This document shows, piece by piece, positions 1 to 9,538 of a stretch of DNA of 64,000 nucleotides (within the stretch, counting starts at the first letter, position 1; the number at the start of each line of letters is the position of its first letter). The stretch lies in NCBI GenBank assembly GCA_002699585.1, contig PABP01000038.1, positions 186,001 to 250,000 on the forward strand, read 5' to 3'. A program made the position numbers and the translations under genes. Below the pieces are notes generated by a model that ran no database searches, was not told where the DNA came from, and was given only the letters and a program-made list of their open reading frames with translations. The stretch comes from Anaerolineaceae bacterium (lineage in GTDB: Bacteria > Chloroflexota > Anaerolineae > Aggregatilineales > Phototrophicaceae).

Positions 1-1236
1 ATTTCAATTTCGCTGGTCATCGCGCTGGAAACATTCGTCGGGGAAAAAGAACGTCGCAGCCTGGAACCCTTATTGAGCACGCCGCTGACCAATACGGAGC
101 TGTATATCGGCAAGACGCTGTCAGCGATGATCCCGCCGCTGATTGCCAGCTTCGGTGGGATGATGTTGTATCTGCTGACAGCCTTGACTGGCGAACTGGC
201 TTGGCGACCCCAGCCGATGCTGCTGGTGCAGATCATTCTGCTGACAATCGTGCAAGCCCTGGTGATGATTAGCGGCGCAGTCGTCGTCAGCAGCCAAACA
301 ACCAGCACCCGCGCCGCTAACCTGCTGGCCAGCTTCATCATCATCCCGATGACGCTCATCATCAACGGCGAGAGCGTCATCATGTTCATCGCGCCGGATG
401 CGACCTCACCCAGTGGCATCGGCGCATTATGGGCCATCATTGTCGCCATGATTGTGGTGGCGATCTTGTTGCTGCGGGTTGGCAGCACGTTGTTCAACCG
501 CGAGGAACTGCTCGGACGGACGATTGACAGCATCAATCTGGGAGGCATGTTCAAACGCATTTTGAAGTGGACTATCGCCATAAATGACGAATGTTCCCCC
601 GCTCGTAACCCGCTCGACTGGTATCGACGGGCGATTCCTTATTCACTACGTAAGCTCAAAACACCTATCGCACTAACGATAGCTGTGTTTGTCACAGCGT
701 TCGCGCTCGGCTTCATGGTGAGCCAGGACCCGGCGTGGCGTATCTCTCTACCGGAAGCTCCCAGTTATGATTCAGTCAGTGATACCTTTGCCTTATTCTC
801 GCAACAGTCCTTGCAGCAAGAAGCGTTGGGACTGGTTATGTGGCAGAATGCGCGCGTGCTGCTGTTGACACTTATACTGTCGATATTTTCACTGGGCGTG
901 GCCGCGTTTGTTATTCCGCCCATTGTGTACGCCATACTCGGATTCCTGTTGGGACAACTGCTACTGGCTGGGTATGATCTATCACTGTTTTTGGCGGCGA
1001 TTTTGCCACATGGCATCGTAGAAATCCCCATGATTGTTATCGCGACGGCGGCCATGTTCCGTCTAGGTGCGATCCCAACCCGACCGCCCAAACGGATGAC
1101 CGTCGGACAGGCATGGACAATGGCATTGGGCGACACTATCAAGATCGCGTTGGGCGTCATCCTGCCGATGCTAATCGTCGCCGCCCTACTCGAAGCTTAT
1201 GTAACACCGATGGTCATCGGCCAGTTTATGTCCTGA
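1..1236 (+). CDS. ABC-2 type permease fused to a SpoIIM-family domain (5' end cut by window edge)
   Basis: The frame is open from base 1, so the N-terminus lies outside; 411 residues are visible. The first residues carry the cytoplasmic loop typical of ABC-2 exporter permeases (FVGEKERRSLEPLLSTPLT, then YIGK), followed by membrane segments to about residue 175. After a soluble linker (to about 210) comes a second multi-pass module with the SpoIIM/DUF95 pattern, including LPHGIVEIP and a final hydrophobic helix. ABC-2 permeases work with an ATPase that should lie upstream, outside this window. SpoIIM-family proteins are membrane proteins found well beyond spore formers, so sporulation is not implied. 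The fusion is seen directly; the transported substrate is unknown. Confidence 0.8.
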   Translation: MSISLVIALETFVGEKERRSLEPLLSTPLTNTELYIGKTLSAMIPPLIASFGGMMLYLLTALTGELAWRPQPMLLVQIILLTIVQALVMISGAVVVSSQTTSTRAANLLASFIIIPMTLIINGESVIMFIAPDATSPSGIGALWAIIVAMIVVAILLLRVGSTLFNREELLGRTIDSINLGGMFKRILKWTIAINDECSPARNPLDWYRRAIPYSLRKLKTPIALTIAVFVTAFALGFMVSQDPAWRISLPEAPSYDSVSDTFALFSQQSLQQEALGLVMWQNARVLLLTLILSIFSLGVAAFVIPPIVYAILGFLLGQLLLAGYDLSLFLAAILPHGIVEIPMIVIATAAMFRLGAIPTRPPKRMTVGQAWTMALGDTIKIALGVILPMLIVAALLEAYVTPMVIGQFMS

Positions 1237-1372
1237 CAATATCAGATAGAAATATCCAGTGAGCCTAACAAATCACACCTGATTTGGTCTGCACAAGCCG
1301 AATTATGTCGATACAATAAGCGCATTGTTGACATACATCGGGCAAGCATCTCGCCCTAGCACGGGACGATCT

Positions 1373-2131
1373 ATGGCCAAAATCGTCATATTGGGTTCGG
1401 CAGCCGCCGTCAATGACGCGACACATGACTATACACACTTCTTATTGATCGGCGACCAGGGTAGCCCGATCCTGGTGGATGCCGGGTCCAACCCGCTGGG
1501 CAAGCTCAAAAACCTGGGATTGGACTACACTTCGCTGCAAGATGTGATCCTGACGCACTTCCATCCAGACCATGTGGGCGGCGTCCCGAATATGTTGATG
1601 AGCATGTGGTTGATTGGTCGGCAGGCACCGATGCGCGTATTTGGGCTGCATCACTGCATCAACCGCATTGAAGACACGATGGAAGCCTATAGCTGGCAGG
1701 ACTGGCCCGACTTTTTCCCGATTGCCTTCCACCGCTTGAGCGAACGTGACGGCATCACCGTAGTGGATAATGTCGATTTCCATATCACAGCCTACCCGGT
1801 GAAACATTTCGTGCCGACAATTGGCCTGCGGATTGTGAATAAGCACAATGGTCGCGTGCTGGGGTATAGCTGCGATACGGAACCGTGTGAGTCGGTGTAT
1901 AAGATTGCTGACAATGTGGACATGCTTATCCATGAAGCCGCCGGACCACCACCCGGCCATAGTACGGCGCAACAAGCGGCTCAAATCGCCAGGGATGCCA
2001 ACGCGAAATCGCTGTATCTAATTCACTATCAGGTGTGGAACACAGATCCTCAGCCGCTGGTTGATGAAGCCGCCGCTATTTACGATGGACCGATTACACT
2101 GTGCAATGATTTCGATATTTATGATTTCTAA
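1373..2131 (+). CDS. MBL-fold metallo-hydrolase
   Basis: Cytoplasmic protein of 252 residues of the metallo-beta-lactamase fold, close in style to RNase Z-like and phosphodiesterase-like members. The zinc motif HFHPDH is present near residue 62, with later metal-ligand candidates in the PVKHF, SCDTEP and LIHEA segments, so the two-metal site looks intact. I chose ATG 1373 because a GGGA element sits before it and MAKIVILGS is a normal first strand; an in-frame TTG at 1325 would add 16 residues of poor quality. It stands alone between the transporter fusion and lon. The substrate cannot be read from sequence. Confidence 0.85.
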   Translation: MAKIVILGSAAAVNDATHDYTHFLLIGDQGSPILVDAGSNPLGKLKNLGLDYTSLQDVILTHFHPDHVGGVPNMLMSMWLIGRQAPMRVFGLHHCINRIEDTMEAYSWQDWPDFFPIAFHRLSERDGITVVDNVDFHITAYPVKHFVPTIGLRIVNKHNGRVLGYSCDTEPCESVYKIADNVDMLIHEAAGPPPGHSTAQQAAQIARDANAKSLYLIHYQVWNTDPQPLVDEAAAIYDGPITLCNDFDIYDF

Positions 2132-2496
2132 TATCGATGTCTGCTACAATAGAGTCGCACGGACATTGGCATCAACAGAGTGTAAGAAGTGTGCAAGAGA
2201 CATCGAAATCTTACGCACTTTTAATTCATCCTAGCTACACTGCATTATGAGGGTATTGTCGGTTTTTATCGCAATCATCTGTTGGCCATCATTGTAACCA
2301 ATAGACAGGTGACATCCATTCTTATAGGTAACAGGAACGATACTCATAAAAGCCTTCACTCCTATAGGGACTCACGACAAGAACAGCAGTAGACCCTCAC
2401 CATTTGCCTTTACAGGCTTGTTTTAATCATAAACACACCTCTGTTTATCCTATTTAACGATAGTGACTCACAGAGTCAAATCGGTAAGGAAATTGT
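2132..2496. other. Intergenic region between MBL hydrolase and lon
   Basis: No convincing gene on either strand. It holds a terminator-like hairpin close to the upstream gene (2187-2220) and an AT-rich stretch before lon that must contain the lon promoter. I could not pick a clear -35/-10 pair. No CIRCE-type heat-shock element (TTAGCACTC with its inverted copy) was found. Confidence 0.5.
2187..2225 (+). terminator. Possible rho-independent terminator of the MBL gene
   Basis: Arms at 2187-2198 and 2209-2220 can pair over 12 positions with one G-U and one mismatch, followed by TTTTAATT. The stem is AT-rich, so strength is doubtful. Confidence 0.4.
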
Positions 2497-4974
2497 ATGA
2501 GTGAAGAGCTCGAACGTTTAATCGCTGATCTGATTTCGTCAAACAACGGATCGACATCGGAACTCAATGACGACGAAATCGTAACCAACAGCGATGTCCC
2601 GGCCAGTGTGCCGGTCCTGCCGCTGCGGGGTCTGGTTGTTTACCCGCATACGGCGATTCCGCTGACTGTAGGCCAGCAGCGCAGCCTGAAGCTGGTCGAC
2701 GATGTCATCGAAGGCAATCGGCTGGTCGGCCTGTTCACGGCCCTGGACCCGGAACTGGAAACACCCGGCCCGGATGACATCTACCGAGTAGGCACTCTGG
2801 CTGCGATCCACCGCTTATTCCGTGCCCCCGATGGCACGATTCGCCTGTTGGTACAGGGCCTGAAGCGCATCCGCATTGAAGAATTCACATCAGAAGAACC
2901 CTATCTGAACGCCGCCATCAGCGAACTGCCGGAATCGGTCGAGAGCGAACTTGAAGTTGAAGCCCTCGAACGCAACGTGATGGATCAGTTCCGGCATTTG
3001 GCCGACCTGATGCCAAGCATCCCACCGGAGTTGGTGACAACCGCCCTGGCTACGGATGATCCACTGCAATTGGCCTACTCTGTGGCGACGTATGTGCGCA
3101 TCGACCTGGAAAAAGCACAGGACCTCCTGGAACTGGACAGCACCCAGCACAAACTTCGTCTGCTTCTGGAACTGCTCAACAAAGAAGTTGAAGTGCTGGA
3201 ACTGGGTCGCAAAATCCAGACTGAGGCCCAAACTGAGATGGAAAAGAGCCAGCGCGAGTATTACTTGCGTGAGCAGCTCAAAGCCATTCAACGTGAGTTA
3301 TCCGAAGGTGACGACCAAACAGAAGAAGTCGGCCAGTTCAGGAAAGCCATTGAAGAAGCTGGCATGACGGATGAGGCTCGTAAAGAAGCCGAGCGCGAAC
3401 TCGACCGCTTGAGTAAGCTGTCGGTTGCATCAGCCGAGTATGGCGTCATTCGGACGTATCTGGATTGGCTGGTCAATATGCCCTGGAGCAAGCGCACGGA
3501 GGATAACCTCGATATTGGCCATGCGCGCCAGGTGCTAGAAGAAGACCACTATGGCTTAAAAGACATCAAAGAACGCATTCTGGAATTCCTGGCCGTTCGT
3601 AAACTGCGCGCGGAACGTGCTGATGAACTCGAAGCCAATGAAGACGAGAAAGAAGAATACACCGTTCGGCGTGATCGGCAGGGTGCGATTTTGTGCTTTG
3701 TTGGCCCGCCAGGTGTGGGTAAGACATCGCTTGGAGCCAGCATTGCCCGGGCGATGGAGCGCAAGTTCATCCGGCTGAGCCTGGGTGGCGTACGCGACGA
3801 AGCCGAAATTCGCGGTTTCCGTCGGACGTATATTGGTGCCATGCCGGGACGCATCGTGCAGACGCTGCGCCGTGCCGAGTCGCGCAATCCGCTCATTATG
3901 CTGGACGAGGTCGATAAACTGGGCCGCGACTTCCGCGGTGATCCAGCTTCCGCCCTGCTTGAACTGCTTGATCCTGAGCAGAATGCGGAATTCCGGGATA
4001 CCTACCTGGATGTGCCCTTCGACCTGAGCGAAGTATTCTTCATCACGACGGCCAACTCCCTGGATACCATTCCGGGGCCACTGCTGGACCGTATGGAGGT
4101 CATCCAACTGAGTGGCTACACTGAACAGGAAAAACTGGCGATTGCCACACAGTATCTGGTGCCGCGTCAGACACGCGAAAATGGCCTGCGCCCCGATGAA
4201 ATCAAGTTGAGTGATGATGCGCTGCTAACGGTCATTCGTGACTTCACACGCGAGGCTGGCGTCCGTAATCTGGAACGCGAGATCGGTCGTGTGGCTCGTA
4301 AGGTCGTCACCCAGATCGCCGAGGGCAAAGAAGACGAAATCGTCATTGATGGTGAGCAGGTCAAAGAGCTACTGGGCAAGCCGCGCTTTGGCTATCGCAC
4401 AGAGCTAGAAGACCGGACGGATTTACCGGGTGTGGCCACAGGCCTCGCCTGGACGCCTGTAGGCGGTGATGTCTTGTTCATCGAAGCGACATCTATGCCA
4501 GGTGACAAAGCCTTCCAGTATACGGGCCAGCTCGGTGATGTCATGCAGGAAAGTGCACGTATCGCCTTGAGCTATATTCGCTCCAAAGCGGAAGAACTGC
4601 ACATCGGTGACGAGTACTTCAAACAGCATGAGATCCATTTACATGTGCCTGCCGGTGCCACGCCGAAAGATGGCCCATCAGCCGGCGTCACGATGGCCGT
4701 AGCCCTAGCCTCGCTGTTGACCAAGCAGCCAACTCGCCACAACGTCGCTATGACGGGCGAATTGACGCTGAATGGCCAGGTTTTGCCAGTGGGCGGCATC
4801 AAAGATAAAGTTCTGGCTGCGCATCGCATCGGCGTGGATACGATTATCCTGCCAGCGAAAAATGAGCCGGACCTCGAAGATTTACCCCAAGAAGTGCGCG
4901 ACCAGATGCGATTTGTCTTGATCGAGCACGTCGATAAGGCGCTCGAAGTCGCACTGGGTAAAGACATCGCCTAG
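2497..4974 (+). CDS. lon: ATP-dependent protease Lon (endopeptidase La)
   Basis: Cytosolic AAA+ serine protease of 825 residues that unfolds and degrades damaged and regulatory proteins as a hexamer. Domain order is complete: N-terminal substrate-binding domain (about 35-230) after a short acidic lead, coiled helical linker, AAA+ module with Walker A GPPGVGKT at 403-410, and the C-terminal protease domain. The catalytic dyad is intact: Ser728 in PKDGPSAG and Lys771 in the GGIKDK segment, 43 residues apart as in E. coli Lon. ATG 2497 follows AAGGAAATTGT, a good ribosome site. It is transcribed alone, with a long leader region before it. Confidence 0.97.
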   Translation: MSEELERLIADLISSNNGSTSELNDDEIVTNSDVPASVPVLPLRGLVVYPHTAIPLTVGQQRSLKLVDDVIEGNRLVGLFTALDPELETPGPDDIYRVGTLAAIHRLFRAPDGTIRLLVQGLKRIRIEEFTSEEPYLNAAISELPESVESELEVEALERNVMDQFRHLADLMPSIPPELVTTALATDDPLQLAYSVATYVRIDLEKAQDLLELDSTQHKLRLLLELLNKEVEVLELGRKIQTEAQTEMEKSQREYYLREQLKAIQRELSEGDDQTEEVGQFRKAIEEAGMTDEARKEAERELDRLSKLSVASAEYGVIRTYLDWLVNMPWSKRTEDNLDIGHARQVLEEDHYGLKDIKERILEFLAVRKLRAERADELEANEDEKEEYTVRRDRQGAILCFVGPPGVGKTSLGASIARAMERKFIRLSLGGVRDEAEIRGFRRTYIGAMPGRIVQTLRRAESRNPLIMLDEVDKLGRDFRGDPASALLELLDPEQNAEFRDTYLDVPFDLSEVFFITTANSLDTIPGPLLDRMEVIQLSGYTEQEKLAIATQYLVPRQTRENGLRPDEIKLSDDALLTVIRDFTREAGVRNLEREIGRVARKVVTQIAEGKEDEIVIDGEQVKELLGKPRFGYRTELEDRTDLPGVATGLAWTPVGGDVLFIEATSMPGDKAFQYTGQLGDVMQESARIALSYIRSKAEELHIGDEYFKQHEIHLHVPAGATPKDGPSAGVTMAVALASLLTKQPTRHNVAMTGELTLNGQVLPVGGIKDKVLAAHRIGVDTIILPAKNEPDLEDLPQEVRDQMRFVLIEHVDKALEVALGKDIA

Positions 4975-4989
4975 TATTTTGAAGACGAT

Positions 4990-5032
4990 TGCCTCATCTG
5001 GCTGGACACAGTTTTTGTTCCCAGGTGGGGCA
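4990..5032 (+). other. Long-looped hairpin downstream of lon
   Basis: Arms 4990-5001 and 5021-5032 pair over 12 positions, two of them G-U, around a 19-base loop that contains the T-run. No T-run follows the stem, so a normal intrinsic terminator is not supported; it may stabilise the lon mRNA end. Confidence 0.4.
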
Positions 5033-5062
5033 TTCGTCAACTCGTGAAAAATCACCTATAAT
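5033..5062 (+). promoter_or_regulatory. Candidate promoter for the receiver-domain gene
   Basis: A perfect -10 hexamer TATAAT lies at 5057-5062, about 50 bases before the start codon at 5112. The -35 position (around 5033-5038, TTCGTC) matches poorly. A small hairpin could form in the predicted leader around 5068-5090. Confidence 0.45.
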
Positions 5063-5111
5063 TCTAGACGGTAGTATTAAACTATCGGCTTTGACACGTC
5101 AAAGGATCATT

Positions 5112-5468
5112 ATGAGCAAAATTTTGATAGTCGATGATGACCGGACGACGGTTTCATTGCTACAAACGCTGCTTGAGCTAGATGGGTTTGATGTCACCAT
5201 CGTAGCAAACGGCAGTGGCGTGATACCTACCTTACAAACATCGGTACCTGATGTTATCCTGATGGACTATCATTTGACCGACATGCTCGGCGTTGAAGTA
5301 CTACGCGACTTACGCGCTAATGAGATATATGGTGAAATACCCGTGATCATTACCTCCGGTATGGACGTTAGTGACGAAGCCATGAGCGCCGGTGCAAATG
5401 AATTCCTTGTCAAACCCTTTGAACCTGGCGAGTTACCCGCCCTATTCAACAAACATATTGCAAAATAG
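5112..5468 (+). CDS. Stand-alone response regulator receiver domain protein
   Basis: Single receiver (CheY-like) domain of 118 residues with no output domain. The acidic pocket DDD is at 8-10, the phospho-acceptor is Asp52 in LMDYH, the switch region ITSG is present, and the conserved lysine is in LVKPFEP. ATG 5112 is preceded by AAAGGA at a suitable distance; reading further upstream in frame gives an unrelated tail. The PHP/AlbA_2 fusion begins 31 bases downstream, so the two are probably co-transcribed. No sensor kinase is adjacent, so the phosphate donor is unknown. Confidence 0.9.
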   Translation: MSKILIVDDDRTTVSLLQTLLELDGFDVTIVANGSGVIPTLQTSVPDVILMDYHLTDMLGVEVLRDLRANEIYGEIPVIITSGMDVSDEAMSAGANEFLVKPFEPGELPALFNKHIAK

Positions 5469-5499
5469 CTCGATTTTAGCGACACCGTGAGAAAACATC

Positions 5500-7272
5500 T
5501 TGGCTAACAAGAACAACAATCGCATGCAGTGGTACCGCGTTGACCTGCATGTGCATACCCCCGCAAGCGCGGATTACAAAGACGCAGATAGTCCCTATAT
5601 TGAAATCCTACGCCGTGCAGAACGTCGCGGCATCGATATTATTGCCTTCACCGACCACAATACAGTCGGCGGCTATGCCGCTATGATGGCAGAAATTGAA
5701 CGCCTGAATTTTCTAGAGCAAACAGGACGCGCCCTGGCAGATGAACTACGCATGCTCGCCGAATATCGGCGGCTGCTGGATAAGGTGCTGGTCCTACCGG
5801 GCTTTGAATTTTCGGCAACATTTGGCTTCCATGTGTTGGGCATATTCTCGCCTGATACATCTATGCGTTATATTGAGCACGTCCTATTAAGCTTAAACGT
5901 GCCACCGCAAGTGCTCGATGAAGGCAACCCAGCAGCAGGCAGCACGGCAGATGTCCTAGAAGCCTACCGTATGATTGACGAGGCGGGCGGCATCGCCATT
6001 GCAGCCCATATTAACAGCGCGCATGGTGTGATGATGCGCGGCCTCAATTTTGGTGGGCAAACACGCATCGCCTATACGCAGGATCGCCATTTACATGCCC
6101 TGGAATTGACCGACATGCATAAGCGCGGTCGGGCCTCAACGCGGCGCTTCTTCGACGGTACCAAGCCGGAATATCCGCGCCGCATGCACATGATTCAGGG
6201 GTCCGATGCGCACAGCCTGGACACCTTCAACGAAGGCAAAAACGTGCGTTTTGGCATCGGCGAGCGCGTGACGGAAATGCTACTGCAAGATCGCTCATTT
6301 GAAGCCATAAAGAGCTTATTCGCCAGCACGGATTTCAGCCGGACACGTCCTTATAACCCGGATAAAAAGCCTTATGACTTTATCCTGGCAGCACGGGAAG
6401 AAGGCCCCAGCCTGGTGCAGTCGTTCCATGAGAGCATCGAACGCAAGGGTGGCAAGCTACACAACGTCATCGCCGATGTGTGCGCCTTCGCCAATACCAA
6501 CGGCGGCACGATTTATGTCGGCCTGGGCCGCGACAAAAACCAATCCGTTGTAGGCGTCAAAGCTGTGTCAGATGCGATTAAGGTGCTGGAAAAAGAAATC
6601 AGCCGTGTGCTTTCGCCAGAGCTAGGCGTAGACATCGACACCCAGGAGACCCAGGGCAAACAGATTATCCGCGTGCTGGTCCCCTATGGTGAAGATCGCC
6701 CCTATGCGATTAATGACAATCAGATTTATGTGCGCGATGAAGGCGAAACCAGCCTGGCCGTGCGCGACGAAATTGTCAACCTTGTGCGACAAGGGCTGGT
6801 CTTCCTGAGGACAGAAGGCAACAACGGCACAGAAACGCCGATGGTCGTCGCAGAAGCCATCCGCGAGGAGATTTTGCCGACGTCAACTGTCGTCGATGAC
6901 AATACCGAGATTGCCCCACCGCGGGCAGGTGCGGAAATCGCTGATGTCGAAGATCGCAACGATACCCGCTATTACATGGTCCGTGATTTGCGTAATGGCA
7001 ACATCGTCAAAAACGTAACGCGCGACAGCGCCCGTCGCTTGTGGCATTATGCCATTCGCCAATTTGAGGGCAATCCTGTTAAAGAGGAAAAAGTGCAATG
7101 GTCGAATGGCATCGGCCTGTGGCGACGGTACAAAAAAGGCGGTCAGACCCGTTACGATCTGGTCCAGCGCGATAATGGCAAGCTGCGCATCTATTATGGC
7201 GTCACTGAAAATGGCATGACCGGACCCTGGGAAGCCTTCTTAGCGCCCGACGAGGATGAGGCCAACAGTTAG
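5500..7272 (+). CDS. PHP-domain phosphoesterase fused to an AlbA_2 (Schlafen-type) domain
   Basis: Protein of 590 residues. The N-terminal half is a PHP metal-dependent phosphoesterase: DLHVHTPAS near residue 14, FTDHNTVGG near 52, a central PGFEF, AAHI, and GSDAH near 245. The middle (about 305-430) matches the AlbA_2/Schlafen nucleic-acid-binding fold, with the hallmark [14 protein letters not shown] and the later [12 protein letters not shown]. The last 130 residues, after an acidic linker, form an unrecognised basic domain with several tryptophans. PHP domains hydrolyse phosphoesters; AlbA_2 domains bind or act on nucleic acids or ATP. The start is TTG 5500, weakly supported by GTGAG upstream; ATG 5524 is an alternative that keeps the PHP motif. 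The actual target is unknown. Confidence 0.88.
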   Translation: MANKNNNRMQWYRVDLHVHTPASADYKDADSPYIEILRRAERRGIDIIAFTDHNTVGGYAAMMAEIERLNFLEQTGRALADELRMLAEYRRLLDKVLVLPGFEFSATFGFHVLGIFSPDTSMRYIEHVLLSLNVPPQVLDEGNPAAGSTADVLEAYRMIDEAGGIAIAAHINSAHGVMMRGLNFGGQTRIAYTQDRHLHALELTDMHKRGRASTRRFFDGTKPEYPRRMHMIQGSDAHSLDTFNEGKNVRFGIGERVTEMLLQDRSFEAIKSLFASTDFSRTRPYNPDKKPYDFILAAREEGPSLVQSFHESIERKGGKLHNVIADVCAFANTNGGTIYVGLGRDKNQSVVGVKAVSDAIKVLEKEISRVLSPELGVDIDTQETQGKQIIRVLVPYGEDRPYAINDNQIYVRDEGETSLAVRDEIVNLVRQGLVFLRTEGNNGTETPMVVAEAIREEILPTSTVVDDNTEIAPPRAGAEIADVEDRNDTRYYMVRDLRNGNIVKNVTRDSARRLWHYAIRQFEGNPVKEEKVQWSNGIGLWRRYKKGGQTRYDLVQRDNGKLRIYYGVTENGMTGPWEAFLAPDEDEANS

Positions 7273-7286
7273 TTGGCCCCTACCTG

Positions 7287-7586
7287 CTAGCTATATTGTC
7301 CCCTAAATCTGAAGATAACCGAGGCTGAAATGGTCGGTGCGCCTTGTCGCCAAGTAGCGACGGTGTCGTGCCGATCAATGACTTCTAATTGCCCAGGGAA
7401 CGAGGTTTTGAGCCGCTGTTCCCATTCATGGGCGTTGGGAATGCTTTGATTCATTTCAGGGGCGTAAAAGTCGGCCACATAGTAACCAGATTGGCGTTTA
7501 CGAGTGACTTTTTGCGCCTCAATACCTGCGCGATGCAATACCAACTGCATCGCCCGACCAGAGAAATTCGGGTTTGTGTTCAACAT
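7287..7586 (-). CDS. Hypothetical protein (99 residues)
   Basis: Not recognised. It is soluble, basic in the first third and rich in aromatic residues, with a plausible alpha/beta pattern ending in a strand-like ASVIFRFRG. It lies convergent to the PHP fusion with a 14-base gap and has a divergent spacer of about 220 bases to the TPR gene. Residue composition looks like a real protein and the frame has no rival on the other strand, but the ribosome site before ATG 7586 is weak. It could be a small accessory protein of the PHP unit or an unrelated orphan. Confidence 0.6.
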   Translation of the reverse strand: MLNTNPNFSGRAMQLVLHRAGIEAQKVTRKRQSGYYVADFYAPEMNQSIPNAHEWEQRLKTSFPGQLEVIDRHDTVATWRQGAPTISASVIFRFRGQYS

Positions 7587-7810
7587 GATATTAGTGTGAT
7601 TTGCTCATCTGTTTTAACTGATTGAGGGATACAAATTATAGAACAAATTTTCTAAAAAGTCAATAGAGATCGGCATCATATAGGTTGGATTTTGGCTAGA
7701 AAATGCAGCCAAATTGCTACTATAAAGAGCTATGAAACATGCCGATTTCCACAGCCTGTGTTACAGTAGGTTGAGTACGTTTTGCGGCTGAATTTTAGCA
7801 GAGGTGATGT

Positions 7811-8350
7811 ATGGCACGGTTGGGTGCTCGCCTGGGTCTGACGCGCTTCGACGCGGACGAATATTACAAACTGGCACTCAAAGCGTTCAAAAAGAATGAC
7901 GTCGAAGAAGCCATCCTGAATATGACGCATGCCATCGCGCTGCTGCCCTACCGCGCGGAGTATTATGCCGCACGCGGTTTTTTCCATCTGGAAGATGGCG
8001 TTGATCTGAAAGCGGCTGAAGACTTCGACAAGGCGCTTGAAATCAGCAATTACGAGATGCTCGCCAATTACGGCAAGGGCATCATCGCTTACCGTGATAA
8101 AGACTGGGAAGGCGCGTCACATTATTTTTTGGCCGCGTGGGCGGCATCCCCAGAACGTGCTGAAACCCTCTATTATCTGGCGATGGTTGCCTATCGGATG
8201 AAAGCATTCGCCAGAGCAGCCGACTGGATGATGCGCGCCCGTGCCAGCTATGAAAAACGCGGTGAGAAAAAGTCGGTAAACGATGCTAACGAGTGGATAC
8301 GCGAATTCCGCCTACAGGACAGCCGCGATCATCTGTTGAAAAATGACTGA
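7811..8350 (+). CDS. TPR-repeat protein
   Basis: Soluble protein of 179 residues made of about four tetratricopeptide-like helix pairs. The spacing of small and aromatic residues in YYKLALKAF, YYAARGFFHL, NYGKGIIAY and LYYLAMVAYR fits the TPR pattern. Such proteins are protein-protein adaptors; there is no enzyme motif and no signal peptide. The start ATG 7811 follows AGAGGTGATGT, a strong ribosome site. It ends 5 bases before the convergent stop of the phosphatase gene, so it forms a single-gene unit. The binding partner is unknown. Confidence 0.82.
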   Translation: MARLGARLGLTRFDADEYYKLALKAFKKNDVEEAILNMTHAIALLPYRAEYYAARGFFHLEDGVDLKAAEDFDKALEISNYEMLANYGKGIIAYRDKDWEGASHYFLAAWAASPERAETLYYLAMVAYRMKAFARAADWMMRARASYEKRGEKKSVNDANEWIREFRLQDSRDHLLKND

Positions 8351-8355
8351 TGCGC

Positions 8356-8979
8356 TCAGTAGGGGCGCAGGTATTCGTAGTGCGGAATCTCATCCTCGGC
8401 ATCCGTTTTGAATGTAAACGTATGAATAGAGGCGGTCGCTGGATAGTATTCTGGCAAGCCGAGGTCTGTTAAGCGGTTCCGCCCAATATCCGTGTCCGGC
8501 TGCTGCATCGCCCACAAGAACAACGCCACAATAACATCACCATGTGTAACCATCGCTACATGTTCCCCAGTATGGCGCGCCCGTAAATCACTCACAAAAG
8601 ACAGCGCGCGTTTGCGTATATCCGGCGGGAGTTCATACGGTGGTTCGTTACCGGTATAAATGTCAAACATCGTTTTCTCAAGAGTGGTGTTGGGCACGCC
8701 TTCAAAAGGCGCATGAACTTCATTGATGCGCTGTTCAACGACCACGTCAAAATCCGACGGGTGCTGGCTGATGACGAGATCAGCCGTTTCTTTCGTTCGC
8801 TGCATGGGGCTGCGATAGAAAGCATTGATGGGTTTGTCTTTGAGCGCACGTCCAGCCATCAGAGCTTGATGCCGTCCGACATCACTCAGTCTGAAACCGG
8901 GCAGACGACCATACCAGACATTATGCGGATTAAAGACTTCACCGTGGCGTAATGCATACAGGGTAAGTGGCCCACTCAT
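8356..8979 (-). CDS. Histidine phosphatase family protein (phosphoglycerate mutase-like)
   Basis: Cytoplasmic protein of 207 residues of the histidine phosphatase superfamily. The catalytic RHG motif is in LYALRHGE near residue 12, where the histidine takes the phosphate. The second catalytic histidine is in VTHGDVIV near residue 145, and a conserved acidic residue is supplied by the NEVHAPFEG segment. A standard start ATG 8979 is preceded by AGAGG. Length fits phosphatases of the CobC/GpmB type, but no cobalamin genes are nearby, so the substrate is left open. Confidence 0.9.
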   Translation of the reverse strand: MSGPLTLYALRHGEVFNPHNVWYGRLPGFRLSDVGRHQALMAGRALKDKPINAFYRSPMQRTKETADLVISQHPSDFDVVVEQRINEVHAPFEGVPNTTLEKTMFDIYTGNEPPYELPPDIRKRALSFVSDLRARHTGEHVAMVTHGDVIVALFLWAMQQPDTDIGRNRLTDLGLPEYYPATASIHTFTFKTDAEDEIPHYEYLRPY

Positions 8980-9112
8980 ACAGACAACCTCTTTTGTACA
9001 TGTTCATAAGCAATCACATCATACAGTTTACCGTGTGTCTTGCCACTACAACATCCCAGATCACACAAGCACATCGCGACCACCAGAACCCCATTCTCAC
9101 TACCTGATATGC

Positions 9113-9142
9113 TTGACGAACCACCCTGACCCATGCTACACT
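9113..9142 (+). promoter_or_regulatory. Candidate sigma-70-type promoter
   Basis: TTGACG at 9113-9118 (5 of 6 consensus), an 18-base spacer and TACACT at 9137-9142 (4 of 6). It points at the short frame at 9180, which has its own GGAGG ribosome site. Confidence 0.45.
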
Positions 9143-9179
9143 CCAAACAGTTTGTAAGATACCTATTGGAGGCGAAATT

Positions 9180-9230
9180 ATGCAAGCTGTCAAAGACTTA
9201 CCCCAATGGATGATGCCGGACGCTGCATAA
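9180..9230 (+). other. Very short open frame with strong translation signals
   Basis: Sixteen codons (MQAVKDLPQWMMPDAA) from ATG 9180 after GGAGGCGAAATT. It may be a genuine small peptide or the first codons of a broken gene whose remainder is scrambled downstream. Length alone gives no support for function. Confidence 0.3.
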
Positions 9231-9538
9231 GCTCCATGTAGGAACCTTGTTCTTTATGAACCTCCGTTCCAATTTGCGAATCAAGTCAGCTTCTGGCACC
9301 CCATCAACAGGACCAAACAGCCGCTTAGCATCTATCGTGATGCTGGGCAGGCCTTGCCGATGGAGTTGATTTTTGGCTATTCGCAGATTGGCACCTAGCT
9401 GTGCCCCCAAGATAGTCAACCAACTCAGAACACATCAATCGTATTGCGCAGTCTGTACGTGTCGCCATGCGTCTGCTGCCGGTAGGCATTGACCATTAAT
9501 CTCTGAATCGACAAATAACCAAACGAGTGAACCTAACA

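Larger units (their letters stand above)
8980..9538. other. Long stretch without a confident gene; possible gene remnants
   Basis: About 560 bases between the phosphatase and the RIO kinase. The plus strand has a promoter-like pair at 9113-9142 and a 16-codon frame with a strong ribosome site at 9180-9230, which then stops. Further on, short protein-like pieces are readable in different frames: on the minus strand around 9198-9419 (73 codons from a TTG) and about 9430-9510, and on the plus strand about 9425-9500. None is a whole domain I recognise. The pattern suggests a decayed gene, but I cannot say of what family. Confidence 0.4.

Noticed and set aside
3556-4107. Minus-strand open frames inside lon, the longest 183 codons
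   Set aside because: They lie inside the Lon AAA+ domain and are explained by codon bias of the sense gene.
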